Assembly (NCBI GenBank): GCA_027186245.1
Contig: CP114481.1
Location: 23,529,501-23,593,500 of the forward strand
Source of the DNA: Coriaria nepalensis
Lineage: Eukaryota; Streptophyta; Magnoliopsida; Cucurbitales; Coriariaceae
Direction: 5' to 3'
DNA length: 64,000 nucleotides
Shown: positions 1-13,400 of the stretch, one piece after another
Layout: every line of letters begins with the position of its first letter
Numbering within the stretch: the first letter of the stretch is position 1
Notes under the pieces: model-generated
Told to the model about the DNA's origin: nothing
Seen by the model: only the letters and a program-made list of their open reading frames with translations
The model's database searches: none
Program-made: the position numbers and the translations under genes

Positions 1-2094
1 AGTAGATCAACTGCAAGTTATGGACGAAAGTCATGTTTAAAAACCGACTTTCGTTCGAAGTGATTTAGAATGATTCAATAACTAAAAGAGATGCAATAAC
101 ATGACTTTAAGGCTAAAAACATGCATAGTTGCCTTCAATAGATCTATTGCAAGTTATGCATGAAACTCGTGTTTTAAATGCAAAAATAGAATTGGTTCGA
201 AGTGCTTTCAAACAATTTAATGATACGGAAAGACTGAATGATATGCTTTTTAAGTCTAAAATAATGCATTGTTGTCTTCAATAGATTAATTGCAAGTTAT
301 GTAAGAAAATCATGTTTGAAGGGTGAAAATAAAATTCGTTTGAATCACTTTAGGATGATTTATTGACTAGAAGAGACTCAGTGACATGATGTTAAGGCTA
401 AACAAATGCATTGTTGCCTTCAGTAGATCAACTGCAAGTTATGGACGAAAGTCATGTTTAAAAACCGACTTTCGTTCGAAGTGATTTAGAATGATTCAAT
501 AACTAAAAGAGATGCAATAACATGACTTTAAGGCTAAAAACATGCATAGTTGCCTTCAATAGATCAATTATAAGTTATCCATGAAAGTCGTGTCTTAAAT
601 GCAAAAATAGAATTGGTTCGAAGTGCTTTCAAACAATTTAATGATATGAAAAGACTGAATGATACGCTTTTTAAGACTAAAATAATGCATTGTTGTCTTC
701 AATAGATTAATTGCAAGTTATGTAAGAAAATCATGTTTGAAGGGCGAAAATAAAATTCGTTCGAATAAATTTAGAATGATTTATTGACTAGAAGAGACTC
801 AGTAACATGACTTTAAGGCTAAACAAATACATTGTTGCCTTCAGTAGATCAACTGCAAGTTATGCACGAAAGTCATGTTTAAAGGCTGAATTTCGTTGGA
901 AGTAATTTAGAATGATTTAATGACTAAAAGAGATGCAATACTATGACTTTAAGGCTAAAAAACTGCATAGTTGCCTTCAATAGATCAATTACAAGTTATG
1001 CATGAAAGTCGTGTCTTAAATGCAAATATAGAATTGGTTCGAAGTGCTTTCAAACAATTTAATGATATGAAAAGACTGAATGATATGCTTTTTAAGACTA
1101 AAATAATGCATTGTTGTCTTCAATAGATTAATTGCAAGTTATGTAAGAAAGTCATGTTTGAAGGGCGAAAATAAAATTGTTTTGAATTAATTTAGAATGA
1201 TTTATTGACTAGAAGAGACTCAGTGACATGACTTTAAGGCTAAACAAAAGCATTGTTGCCTTTAGTAGATCAACTGCAAGTTATGCACGAAAGTCATGTT
1301 TAAAGGCCGAATTTCGTTCGAAGTAATTTAGAATGATTTAATGACTAAAAGAGACGCAATACTATGACTTTAAGCCTAAAAAAATGCATATTTGGCTTCA
1401 ATAGATCAATTACAAGTTATGCATGAAAGTCGTGCCTTCAATGCAAAAATAGAATTGGTTGGAAGTGCTTTCACACAATTTGATGATATGAAAAGACTGA
1501 ACGATATACTTTTTAAGGCAAAAATAATGCATTATTGTCTTGAATAAATTAATTGCAAGTTATGTAAGAAAATCATGTTTGAAGGGCGAAAATAGAATTC
1601 GTTCGACGTAATTTGGAATAATTTAATAACTAGAAGAGACTTAGTGACATGACTTTAAGGCTAAACAAATGCATTTTTGCCTTCAATAGATCAACTGCAA
1701 GTTATGCACGAAAGTCATTTTTAAAGGACGAATTTCGTTCGAAGTGATTTAGAATGATTTAATGACTAAAAGAGACGCAATAATATGACTTTTAGGCTAA
1801 AAAAATGCATAGTTGCCTTCACTAGATCAATTGCAACTTATGCATGAAAGTCATGTCTTAAATGGAAAAATAGAATTGGTTCGATGTTCTTTCAAACAAT
1901 TTAATAATATGAAAAGACTGAATGATTTGCTTTTTAAGTCTAGAATAATGCATTGTTGTCTTCAGTAGATTAATTGCAAGTTATGTAACAAAATCATATT
2001 TGAAGGGTGAAAATAAAATTCGTTTGAATTAATTTAGAATGATTTATTGACTAGAAGAGACTCAGTGACATGACTTTAAGGCTAAACAAATGCA

Positions 2095-2218
2095 TTGTTG
2101 CTATCAACTGCAAGTCATGCACGAAAGTCATGTTTAAAGGCCGACTTTCGTTCGAAGAGATTTAGAATGATTTAATAACTAAAAGAGACGCAATAACATA
2201 ACTTTAAGGCTAAAAAAA
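2095..2218 (+). repeat. B monomer with 8-bp deletion, example
   Basis: The B start TGTTGCCTTCAGTAGATCAACTGC is shortened to TGTTGCTATCAACTGC, removing about 8 bp and shifting the local C-to-C distance to 413 bp. The same allele occurs near 2,510, 7,960, 12,590, 13,005, 18,035, 18,450 and 24,330, always inside alpha or beta. A related form, TGTTGCTCTCAACTGC, is near 5,865, 16,360 and 21,810. It is useful as a private marker of the first 25.5 kb. Confidence 0.85.
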
Positions 2219-4899
2219 TGCATAGTTCCCTTCAATATATCAATTACAAGTTCTGCATGAAAGTCGTGTCTTAAATTCAAAAATAGAATTTGTTCGAAGT
2301 GTTTTCAAACAATTTAATGATACCCGAAAAGACTGAATGATATGCTTTTTAAGACTAAAATAATGCATTGTTGTCTTCAATAGATTAATGGCAACTTATG
2401 TAAGAAAATCATCTTTGAAGGGCGAAAATAAAATTTGTTTGAATTAATTCAGAATGATTTATTGACTAGAAGAGACTCAGTGACATGACTTTAAGGCTAA
2501 ACAAATGCATTGTTGCTATCAACTGCAAGTCATGCACGAAAGTCATGTTTAAAGGCCGACTTTCGTTCGAAGAGATTTAGAATGATTTAATAACTAAAAG
2601 AGACGCAATAACATAACTTTAAGGCTAAAAAAATGCATAGTTCCCTTCAATAGATCTATTGCAAGTTATGCATGAAACTCTTGTTTTAAATGCAAAAATA
2701 GAATTGTTTCGAAGTGCTTTCAAACAATTTAATGATACGAAAAGACTGAATGATATGCTTTTTAAGTCTAAAATAATGCATTGTTGTCTTCAATAGATTA
2801 ATTGCAAGTTATGTAAGAAAATCATGTTTGAAGGGTGAAAATAAAATTCGTTTAAAATAATTTAGGATGATTAATTGACTAGAAGAGACTCAGTGACACG
2901 ACTTTAAGGCTAAGCAAATGCATTATTGCCTTCAGTAGATCAACTGCAAGTTATGCACGAAAGTCATGTTTAAAGGCCGAATTTCGTTGGAAGTAATTTA
3001 GAATGATTTAATGACTAAAAGAGATGCAATACTATGACTTCAAGGCTAAAAAACTGCATAGTTGCCTTCAATAGATCAATTACAAGTTATGCATGAAAGT
3101 CGTGTCTTCAATGCAAATATAGAATTGGTTCGAAGTGCTTTCAAACAATTTAATGATATGAAAAGACTGAATGATATGCTTTTTAAGACTAAAATAATGC
3201 ATTGTTGTCTTCAATAGCTTAATTGCAAGTTATGTAAGAAAATCATGTTTGAAGGGCGAAAATAAAATTCGTTCGAATAAATTTAGAATGATTTATTGAC
3301 TAGAAGAGACTCAGTAACATGACTTTAAGGCTAAGCAAATGCATTATTGCCTTCAGTAGATCAACTGCAAGTTCTGCACGAAAGTCATGTTTAAAGGCCG
3401 AATTTCGTTCGAAGCAATTTAGAATGTTTTAATGACTAAAAGAGACGCAATACTCTGACTTTAACGCTAAAAAAATGCATAGTTGCCGTCAATAGATCAA
3501 TTACAAGTTATGCATGAAAGTCGTGTCTTAAATGCAAAAATAGAATTGGTTCGAAGTGTTTTCAAACAATTTAATAATATGAAAAGACTGAATGATATGC
3601 TTTTTAAGGCTAAAATAATGCATTGTTGTCTTCAATAGATTAATTATAATATATGTAATAAAATCATGATCGAAAGGCAAAAATAGAATTCATTCGAATA
3701 AATTGAGAATGATTTAGTGACTAGAAGAGACTCAGTAACATGACTTTAAGGCTAAACAAATGCATTGTTGCCTTCAGTAGATCAACTGGATGTTACTCAC
3801 GAAAGTCATGTTTAAAGGCCGAATTTCGTTGGAAGTAATTTAGAATGATTTAATGACTAAAAGAGACGCAATAATATGACTTTTAGGCTAAAAAAATGCA
3901 TAGTTGCCTTCAATAAATCAATTGCAACTTATGCATGAAAGTCGTGTCTTAATTACAAAAATAGAATTGGTTCGAGGTGCTTTCACACAATTTGATGATA
4001 TGAAAAGACTGAATGATATACTTTTTAAGGCTAAAATAATGCATTGTCGTCTTCAATAGATTAATTGCAGGTTATGTAAGAAAATCATGTTTGAAGGGCC
4101 AAAATAAAATTTGTTCAAATTAATTTACAATGATTTATTGACTAGAAGAGGCTCAATGACATGACTTTAAGGCGAAACAAAGGCATTGTTGCCTTCAATA
4201 GATTAATTGCAAGTTATCCACGAAAGTCATGTTTAAAGGCCGAATTTCGTTCGAAGCGATTTAGAATGATTTAATAACTAAAAGAGATGCAATAATATGA
4301 CTTTAAGGCAAAAAAAATGCATAGTTTGCTTCAATAGATCAATTACAAGTTATGCATGAAAGTCGTGCCTTAAATGCAAAAATAAAATTGGTTGAAGTGC
4401 TTTCACACAATTTGATGATATGAAAAGACTGAACGATATACTTTTTAAGGCAAAAATAATGCATTATTGTCTTGAATAAATTAATTGCAAGTTATGTAAG
4501 AAAATCATGTTTGAAGGGCGAAAATAGAATTCGTTCGACGTAATTTGGAATAATTTAATAACTAGAAGAGACTTAGTGACATGACTTTAAGGCTAAACAA
4601 ATGCATTTTTGCCTTCAATAGATCAACTGCAAGTTATGCACGAAAGTCATTTTTAAAGGACGAATTTTGTTCGAAGTGATTTAGAATGATTTAATGACTA
4701 AAAGAGACGCAATAATATGACTTTTAGGCTAAAAAAATGCATAGTTGCCTTCAATAGATCAATTGCAACTTATGCATGAAAGTCATGTCTTAAATGGAAA
4801 AATAGAATTGGTTCAATGTTCTTTCAAACAATTTAATGATATGAAAAGACTGAATGATTTGCTTTTTAAAGCTAAAATAATGCATTGTTGTCTTCAATA

Positions 4900-5022
4900 G
4901 ATTAATTGAAAAATATGTAATAAAATCTTGATTGAAGGGCAAAAATAGAATTCATTCGAATTAATTTAGAATGATTTAATGAGAAGGAGAGACTCAATGA
5001 CATGATTTTAAGGCAAAACAAA
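4900..5022 (+). repeat. Type-2 A monomer subfamily, example
   Basis: A clearly separate A subtype. It has ATATGTAATAAAATC in place of TTATGTAAGAAAATC, GATTGAAGGGCAAAAATAG with an EcoRI site GAATTC, GATTTAATGA-AAGGAGAGAC in place of GATTTATTGACTAGAAGAGAC, and ATGATTTTAAGGCAAAAC. Further members lie near 5,330, 15,390, 15,825, 33,740, 34,580, 36,260, 37,930, 40,880, 44,260, 45,940, 51,410, 51,830, 53,930, 55,610, 57,295, 58,135, 60,665 and 62,765. The B that follows usually has GTCATTTTTAAAG or GACCGAATTTCGTTCAAAG, so the A and B variants travel together. Confidence 0.85.
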
Positions 5023-6096
5023 TGCATTGTTGCTTTCAATAAACCAACTGCAAGTTATGCACGAAAGTCATTTTGAAAGGCCGAATTTCGTTCGAAGTGA
5101 TTTAGAATGATTTAATGTCTAAAAGAGACGCAATAATATTACCTTAAGGCAAAAAAAATGCATAGTTGCCTTCAATGGATCAATTTAAAGTTATGCATGA
5201 AAGTCGTGTGTTAAATGCAAAAATAGAATTGGTTCGAAGTGCTTTCAAACAATTTGATGATATGAAAAGAATGAATGATATACTTTTTAAGGCTAAAATA
5301 ATGCATTGTTGTCTTCAATAGATTAATTGCAAAATATGTAATAAAATCATGAATGAAGGGCAAAAATAGAATTCATTCGAATTAAATTAGAAAGATTTAA
5401 TGATAAGCAGAGACTTAATGACATGATTTTAAGGCAAAACAATTGCATTGTTGCTTTCAATTGATCAACTGCAAGTTATGCACGAAAGTCATTTTTAAAG
5501 GCCGAATTTCGTTCGAAGTGACTTAGAATAATTTAATGACTAAAAGAGACGCATTAATATGACTTTAAGGATAAAAAAATGCATAGTTGCCTTCAATAGA
5601 TCAGTTACAAGTTATGCATGAAAGTCATGCCTCAAATGTAAAAATAGAATTGGTTCGAAGTGCTTTCAAACAATTTAATGATATGAAAAGACTGAATGAT
5701 ATAATTTTTAAGGCTAAAATAATGCATTGTTGTCTTCAATAGTTAATTGCAGGTAATGTAAGAAAATCATGTTTGAAGGGCGAAAATAAAATTTGTTCGA
5801 ATTAATTTAGAATGATTTATTGACTAGAAGAGACTCAGTGACATGACTTTAAGGCTAAACAAATGCATTGTTGCTCTCAACTGCAAGTCATGCACGAAAG
5901 TCATGTTTAAAGGCCAACTTTCGTTCGAAGCGATTTAGAATGATTTAATAACTAAAAGAGACGCAATAACATAACTTTAAGGCTAAAAAAATGCATAGTT
6001 CCCTTCAATAGATCTATTGCAATTTATGCATGAAACTCGTGTTTTAAATGCAAAAATAGAATTGGTTCGAAGTGCTTTCAAACAATTTAATGATAC

Positions 6097-9000
6097 GAAA
6101 AGACTGAATGATATGCTTTTTAAGTCTAAAATAATGCATTGTTGTCTTCAATAGATTAATTGCATGTTATGTAAGAAAATAATGTTTGAAGGGTGAAAAT
6201 AAAATTCGTTTGAAATAATTTAGGATGATTAATTGACAAGAAGAGACTCAGGGACACGACTTTAAGGCTAAGCAAATGCATTATTGCCTTCAGTAGATCA
6301 ACTGCAAGTTCTGCACGAAAGTCATGTTTTAAGGCGAATTTTGTTCGAAGTAATTTAGAATGATTGAATGACTAAAAGAGACGCAATACTATGACTTTAA
6401 CGCTAAAAAAATGCATAGTTGCCTTCAATTGATCAATTACAAGTTATGCATAAAAGTCATGTCTTAAATGCAAAAATAGAATTGGTTCGAAGTGTTTTCA
6501 AACAATTTAATGATATGAAAAGACTGAATGATATGCTTTTTAAGTCTAAAATAATGCATTGTTGTCTTCAATAGATTAATTGCAAGTTATGTAAGAAAAT
6601 CATGTTTGAAAGGCGAAAATAAAATTTGTTCGAATTAATTTAGAATGATTTATTGACTAGAAGACACTCAGTGACATGACTTTAAGGCTAAACAAATGCA
6701 TTGTTGCCTTCAATAGATTAACTGCAAGTTATGCACAAAAGTCATGATTAAAGGCCAAATTTGGTTCGAAGTAATTTAGAATGATTCAATGACTAAAAGA
6801 GAGGCAATACTATGACTTTAAGGCTAAAAAAGTGCATAGTTGCCTTCAATAGATCAATTACAAGTTATGCGTGAAAGTCGTGTCTTAAATTCATAAATAG
6901 AACTGGTTCGTAGTGTTTTCAAACAATTTAATGATACGAAAAGACTGAATGATATGCTTTTTAAGACTAAAATAATGCATTGTTCTCTTCAATAGATTAA
7001 TTGCAAGTTATGTAAGAAAATCATGTTTGAAGGGCGAAAATAAAATTTGTTTGAATTAATTTAGAATGATTTATTGACTAGAAGAGACTCAGTGACATGA
7101 CGTTAAGGCTAAACAAATGCATTGTTGCCTTCAGTAGATCAACTGCAAGTTATGGACGAAAGTCATGTTTAAAAACCGACTTTCGTTTGAAGTGATTTAG
7201 AATGATTCAATAACTAAAAGAGATGCAATAACATGACTTTAAGGCTAAAAACATGCATAGTTGCCTTCAATAGATCTATTGCAAGTTATGCCTGAAACTC
7301 GTGTTTTAAATGCAAAAATAGAATTGGTTCGAAGTGCTTTCAAACAATTTAATGATACGGAAAGACTGAATGATATGCTTTTTAAGTCTAAAATAATGCA
7401 TTGTTGTCTTCAACAGATTAATTGCAAGTTATGTAAGAAAATCATGTTTGAAGGGTGAAAATAAAATTCGTTTGAATCAATTTAGGATGATTAATTGACT
7501 AGAAGAGACTCAGTGACACGACCTTAAGGCTAAACAAATGCATTATGCCTTCAGTAGATCAACTGCAAGTTCTGCACGAAAGTCATGTTTAAAGGCCGAA
7601 TTTCGTTCGAAGTAATTTAGAATGATTTAATGACTAAAAGAGATGCAATACTATGACTTTCAGGCTAAAAAAATGCATAGTTGCCTTCAATAGATCAATT
7701 ACAAGTTCTGCATGAAAGTCGTGTGTTAAATTCAAAAATAGAATTTGTTCGAAGTGTTTTCAAACAATTTAATGATACGAAAAGACTGAATGATATGCTT
7801 TTTAAGACTAAAATAATGCATTGTTGTCTTCAATAGATTAGTTGCAACTTATGTAAGAAAATCATCTTTGAAGGGCGAAAATAAAATTTGTTTGAATTAA
7901 TTCAAAATGATTTATTGACTAGAAGAGACTCAGTGACATGACTTTAAGGCTAAACAAATGCATTGTTGCTATCAACTGCAAGTTATGCACGAAAGTCATG
8001 TTTAAAGGCCGAATTTCGTTCGAAGTAATTTAGAATGATTTAATGACTAAAAGAGACGCAATACTATGACTTTAAGGCTAAAAAAATGCATAGTTGCCTT
8101 CAATAGATCAATTATAAGTTATGCATGAAAGTCGTGTCTTAAATGCAAAAATAGAATTTGTTCGAAGTGCTTTCAAACAATTTAATGATATGAAAAGACT
8201 GAATGATATGCTTTTTAAGACTAAAATAATGCATTGTTGTCTTCAATAGATTAATTGCAAGTTATGTAAGAAAATCATGTTTGAAGGGCGAAAATAAAAT
8301 TCGTTCGAATAACTTTAGAATGATTTATTGACTAGAAGAGACTCAGTAACATGACTTTAAGGCTAAGCAAATGCATTATTGCCTTCAGTAGATCAACTGC
8401 AAGTTCTGCACGAAAGTCATGTTTAAAGGCCGAATTTCGTTCGAAGCAATTTAGAATGATTTAATGACTAAAAGAGACGCAATACTCTGACTTTAACGCT
8501 AAAAAAATGCATAGTTGCCGTCAATAGATCAATTACAGGTTCTGCATGAAAGTCGTGTCTTAAATGCAAAAATAGAATTTGTTCGAAGTGTTTTCAAACA
8601 ATTTAATGATATGAAAAGACTGAATGATATGCTTTTTAAGGCTAAAATAATGCATTGTTGTCTTCAATAGATTAATTGCAAGTTATGTAAGAAAGTCACG
8701 TTTGAAGGGCGAAAATAAAATTTGTTTGAATTAATTTAGAATGATTTATTGACTAGAAGAGACTTAGTGACATGACTTTAAGGCTAAACAAATGCATTGT
8801 TGCCTTCAATAGATTAACTGCAAGTTATCCACGAAAGTCATGTTTAAAGGCCGAATTTGGTTCGAAGCGATTTAGAATGATTTAATGACTAAAAGAGATG
8901 CAATAACATGACCTTATGGCTAAAAAAATGCATAGTTGCCTTCAATAGATCAATTACAAGTTATACATGAAAGTCGTGTCTTAAATGCAAAAATAGAATT

Positions 9001-9190
9001 GGTTTGAAGTGCTTCCAAGCAATTTAATGATACTAGAAGACTGAACGATATAATTTTTAAGGCAAAAATAATGCATTGTTGTCTTCAATAAATTAATTGC
9101 AAGTTATGTAAGAAAATCATCTTTGAAGGGCGAAAATAAAATTCGTTTGAATCAATTTAGGATGATTAATTGACTAGAAGAGACTCAGTG
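6097..9190 (+). repeat. HOR block beta, copy I
   Basis: About 7 trimers following alpha. The same order returns at 22,031-25,553, offset by 15,942 bp up to about 6,780 and by 16,363 bp afterwards, because copy III carries one additional 421-bp trimer. Landmarks are an A monomer with GCATGTTATG near 6,161, CAGGGACACGAC near 6,249, the AAAAACCGAC B monomer near 7,168, and an 8-bp-deleted B monomer near 7,960. Block beta is missing after alpha copy II, where the array goes straight into copy III. Confidence 0.85.
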
Positions 9191-10491
9191 ACATGACTTT
9201 GAGGCTAAACAAATAGATTATTCCCTTCAGTAGATCAATTGCAAGCTCTGCACGAAAGTCATGTTTAAAGGCCGAATTTCGTTTGAAGTAATTTAGAATG
9301 ATTCAATGACTAAAAGAGACGCAATACTATGACTTTAAGGCTAAAAAAGTGCATAGTTGCCTTCAATAGATCAATTACAAGTTATGCATGAAAGTCGTGT
9401 CTTAAATTCAAAAATAGAACTGGTTCGTAGTGTTTTCAAACAATTTAATGATACGAAAAGACTGAATGATATGCTTTTTAAGACTAAAATAATGCATTGT
9501 TCTCTTCAATAGATTAATTGCAAGTTATGTAAGAAAATCATGCTTGAAGGGCGAAAATAAAATTTGTTTGAATTAATTTAGAATGATTTATTGACTAGAA
9601 GAGACTCAGTGACATGACGTTAAGGCTAAACAAATGCATTGTTGCCTTCAGTAGATCAACTGCAAGTTATGGATGAAAGTCATGTTTAAAGGCCGACTTT
9701 CATTCGAAGTGATTTAGAATGATTCAATAACTAAAAGCGATGCAATAACATGACTTTAAGGCTAAAAACATGCATAGTTGCCTTCAATAGATCTATTGCA
9801 AGTTATGCATGAAACTCGTGTTTTAAATGCAAAAATAGAATTGGTTCGAAGTGCTTTCAAACAATTTAATGATACGGAAAGACTGAATGATATGCTTTTT
9901 AAGTCTAAAATAATGCATTGTTGTCTTCAACAGATTAATTGCAAGTTATGTAAGAAACTCATGTTTGAAGGGTGAAAATAAAATTCGTTTGAATTAATTT
10001 AGAATGATTTATTGACTAGAAGAGACTCAGTGACATGACTCTAAGGCTAAACAAATGCATTATTCCCTTCAGTAGATCAATTGCAAGCTCTGCACGAAAG
10101 TCATGTTTAAAGGCCGAATTTCGTTTGAAGTAATTTAGAATGATTCAATGACTAAAAGAGACGCAATACTATGACTTTAAGGCTAAAAAAATGCATAGTT
10201 ACCTTCAATAGATCAATTACAAGTTATGCGTGAAAGTCGTGTCTTAAATTCATAAATAGAACTGGTTCGTAGTGTTTTCAAACAATTTATTGATACGAAA
10301 AGACTGAATGACATGCTTTTTAAGACTAAAATAATGCATTGTTGTCTTCAATAGATTAATTGCAAGTAATGTAAGAAAATCATGTTTGAAGGGCGAAAAT
10401 AAAATTTGTTTGAATTAATTTAGAATGATTTATTGACTAGAAGAGAGTCAGTGACATGACGTTAAGGCTAAACAAATGCATTGTTGCCTTC
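9191..10491 (+). repeat. Block gamma: 842-bp two-trimer doublets
   Basis: Homology between copy I and copy III stops near 9,190 / 25,553, and this stretch links copy I to copy II. It consists of alternating trimers: one with AATAGAACTGGTTCGTAG in C (starts 9,350 and 10,192) and one with GATCTATTGCAAG in C (starts 9,771 and 10,613). The same pair occurs once at 6,833 and 7,254 inside beta, so gamma looks like a local expansion of an 842-bp unit. The trimer at 10,613 is equivalent to the one at 122. Confidence 0.8.
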
Positions 10492-13400
10492 AGTAGATCA
10501 ACTGCAAGTTATGGACGAAAGTCATGTTTAAAAACCGACTTTCGTTCGAAGTGATTTAGAATGATTCAATAACTAAAAGAGATGCAATAACATGACTTTA
10601 AGGCTAAAAACATGCATAGTTGCCTTCAATAGATCTATTGCAAGTTATGCATGAAACTCGTGTTTTAAATGCAAAAATAGAATTGGTTCGAAGTGCTTTC
10701 AAACAATTTAATGATACGGAAAGACTGAATGATATGCTTTTTAAGTCTAAAATAATGCATTGTTGTCTTCAATAGATTAATTGCAAGTTATGTAAGAAAA
10801 TCATGTTTGAAGGGTGAAAATAAAATTCGTTTGAATCACTTTAGGATGATTTATTGACTAGAAGAGACTCAGTGACATGACGTTAAGGCTAAACAAATGC
10901 ATTGTTGCCTTCAGTAGATCAACTGCAAGTTATGGACGAAAGTCATGTTTAAAAACCGACTTTCGTTCGAAGTGATTTAGAATGATTCAATAACTAAAAG
11001 AGATGCAATAACATGACTTTAAGGTTAAAAACATGCATAGTTGCCTTCAATAGATCAATTATAAGTTATCCATGAAAGTCGTGTCTTAAATGCAAAAATA
11101 GAATTGGTTCGAAGTGCTTTCAAACAATTTAATGATATGAAAAGACTGAATGATACGCTTTTTAAGACTAAAATAATGCATTGTTGTCTTCAATAGATTA
11201 ATTGCAAGTTATGTAAGAAAATCATGTTTGAAGGGCGAAAATAAAATTCGTTCGAATAAATTTAGAATGATTTATTGACTAGAAGAGACTCAGTAACATG
11301 ACTTTAAGGCTAAACAAATACATTGTTGCCTTCAGTAGATCAACTGCAAGTTATGCACGAAAGTCATGTTTAAAGGCTGAATTTCGTTGGAAGTAATTTA
11401 GAATGATTTAATGACTAAAAGAGATGCAATACTATGACTTTAAGGCTAAAAAACTGCATAGTTGCCTTCAATAGATCAATTACAAGTTATGCATGAAAGT
11501 CGTGTCTTAAATGCAAATATAGAATTGGTTCGAAGTGCTTTCAAACAATTTAATGATATGAAAAGACTGAATGATATGCTTTTTAAGACTAAAATAATGC
11601 ATTGTTGTCTTCAATAGATTAATTGCAAGTTATGTAAGAAAGTCATGTTTGAAGGGCGAAAATAAAATTGTTTTGAATTAATTTAGAATGATTTATTGAC
11701 TAGAAGAGACTCAGTGACATGACTTTAAGGCTAAACAAAAGCATTGTTGCCTTTAGTAGATCAACTGCAAGTTATGCACGAAAGTCATGTTTAAAGGCCG
11801 AATTTCGTTCGAAGTAATTTAGAATGATTTAATGACTAAAAGAGACGCAATACTATGACTTTAAGCCTAAAAAAATGCATATTTGGCTTCAATAGATCAA
11901 TTACAAGTTATGCATGAAAGTCGTGCCTTCAATGCAAAAATAGAATTGGTTGGAAGTGCTTTCACACAATTTGATGATATGAAAAGACTGAACGATATAC
12001 TTTTTAAGGCAAAAATAATGCATTATTGTCTTGAATAAATTAATTGCAAGTTATGTAAGAAAATCATGTTTGAAGGGCGAAAATAGAATTCGTTCGACGT
12101 AATTTGGAATAATTTAATAACTAGAAGAGACTTAGTGACATGACTTTAAGGCTAAACAAATGCATTTTTGCCTTCAATAGATCAACTGCAAGTTATGCAC
12201 GAAAGTCATTTTTAAAGGACGAATTTCGTTCGAAGTGATTTAGAATGATTTAATGACTAAAAGAGACGCAATAATATGACTTTTAGGCTAAAAAAATGCA
12301 TAGTTGCCTTCACTAGATCAATTGCAACTTATGCATGAAAGTCATGTCTTAAATGGAAAAATAGAATTGGTTCGATGTTCTTTCAAACAATTTAATAATA
12401 TGAAAAGACTGAATGATTTGCTTTTTAAGTCTAGAATAATGCATTGTTGTCTTCAGTAGATTAATTGCAAGTTATGTAACAAAATCATATTTGAAGGGTG
12501 AAAATAAAATTCGTTTGAATTAATTTAGAATGATTTATTGACTAGAAGAGACTCAGTGACATGACTTTAAGGCTAAACAAATGCATTGTTGCTATCAACT
12601 GCAAGTCATGCACGAAAGTCATGTTTAAAGGCCGACTTTCGTTCGAAGAGATTTAGAATGATTTAATAACTAAAAGAGACGCAATAACATAACTTTAAGG
12701 CTAAAAAAATCCATAGTTCCCTTCAATATATCAATTACAAGTTCTGCATGAAAGTCGTGTCTTAAATTCAAAAATAGAATTTGTTCGAAGTGTTTTCAAA
12801 CAATTTAATGATACCCGAAAAGACTGAATGATATGCTTTTTAAGACTAAAATAATGCATTGTTGTCTGCAATAGATTAATGGCAACTTATGTAAGAAAAT
12901 CATCTTTGAAGGGCGAAAATAAAATTTGTTTGAATTAATTCAGAATGATTTATTGACTAGAAGAGACTCAGTGACATGACTTTAAGGCTAAACAAATGCA
13001 TTGTTGCTATCAACTGCAAGTCATGCACGAAAGTCATGTTTAAAGGCCGACTTTCGTTCGAAGAGATTTAGAATGATTTAATAACTAAAAGAGACGCAAT
13101 AACATAACTTTAAGGCTAAAAAAATGCATAGTTCCCTTCAATAGATCTATTGCAAGTTATGCATGAAACTCTTGTTTTAAATGCAAAAATAGAATTGGTT
13201 CGAAGTGCTTTCAAACAATTTAATGATACGAAAAGACTGAATGATATGCTTTTTAAGTCTAAAATAATGCATTGTTGTCTTCAATAGATTAATTGCAAGT
13301 TATGTAAGAAAATCATGTTTGAAGGGTGAAAATAAAATTCGTTTAAAATAATTTAGGATGATTAATTGACTAGAAGAGACTCAGTGACACGACTTTAAGG

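Larger units (their letters stand above)
1..6096 (+). repeat. HOR block alpha, copy I (left end outside window)
   Basis: About 14 trimers in a fixed order of distinguishable variants. The same order recurs at 10,492-16,580 (offset 10,491-10,492) and, from about base 750 onward, at 16,691-22,030 (offset 15,941-15,942). Landmarks are AAAAACCGACTTTCG B monomers near 30 and 450, the AAACAAATACATTG A/B join near 826, two B monomers with an 8-bp deletion (near 2,095 and 2,510), a GATACCCGAAAAG insertion near 2,325, and two type-2 trimers near 4,900 and 5,320. Copies I and II differ only by scattered single bases and a 1-bp indel near 4,393. Confidence 0.9.

Noticed and set aside
892..908. Functional CENP-B box
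   Set aside because: Only the first half of the consensus is present; the required CGGG part is replaced by TAAT in every copy examined.
7261..7458. 65-codon open frame, with relatives at 9778, 23624, 33430, 44505, 46609, 47451, 47872, 48714, 49557, 50399, 50820 and 53346
   Set aside because: All start at the same TTG of a C monomer (TTGCCTTCA, with variants such as TTGCTTTCA) and end just inside the next A. They are the C monomer read in its one open frame. Most of the roughly 150 equivalent positions have a stop at CAATAG or a frameshift, there is no ATG at the start, and no protein family is recognisable.
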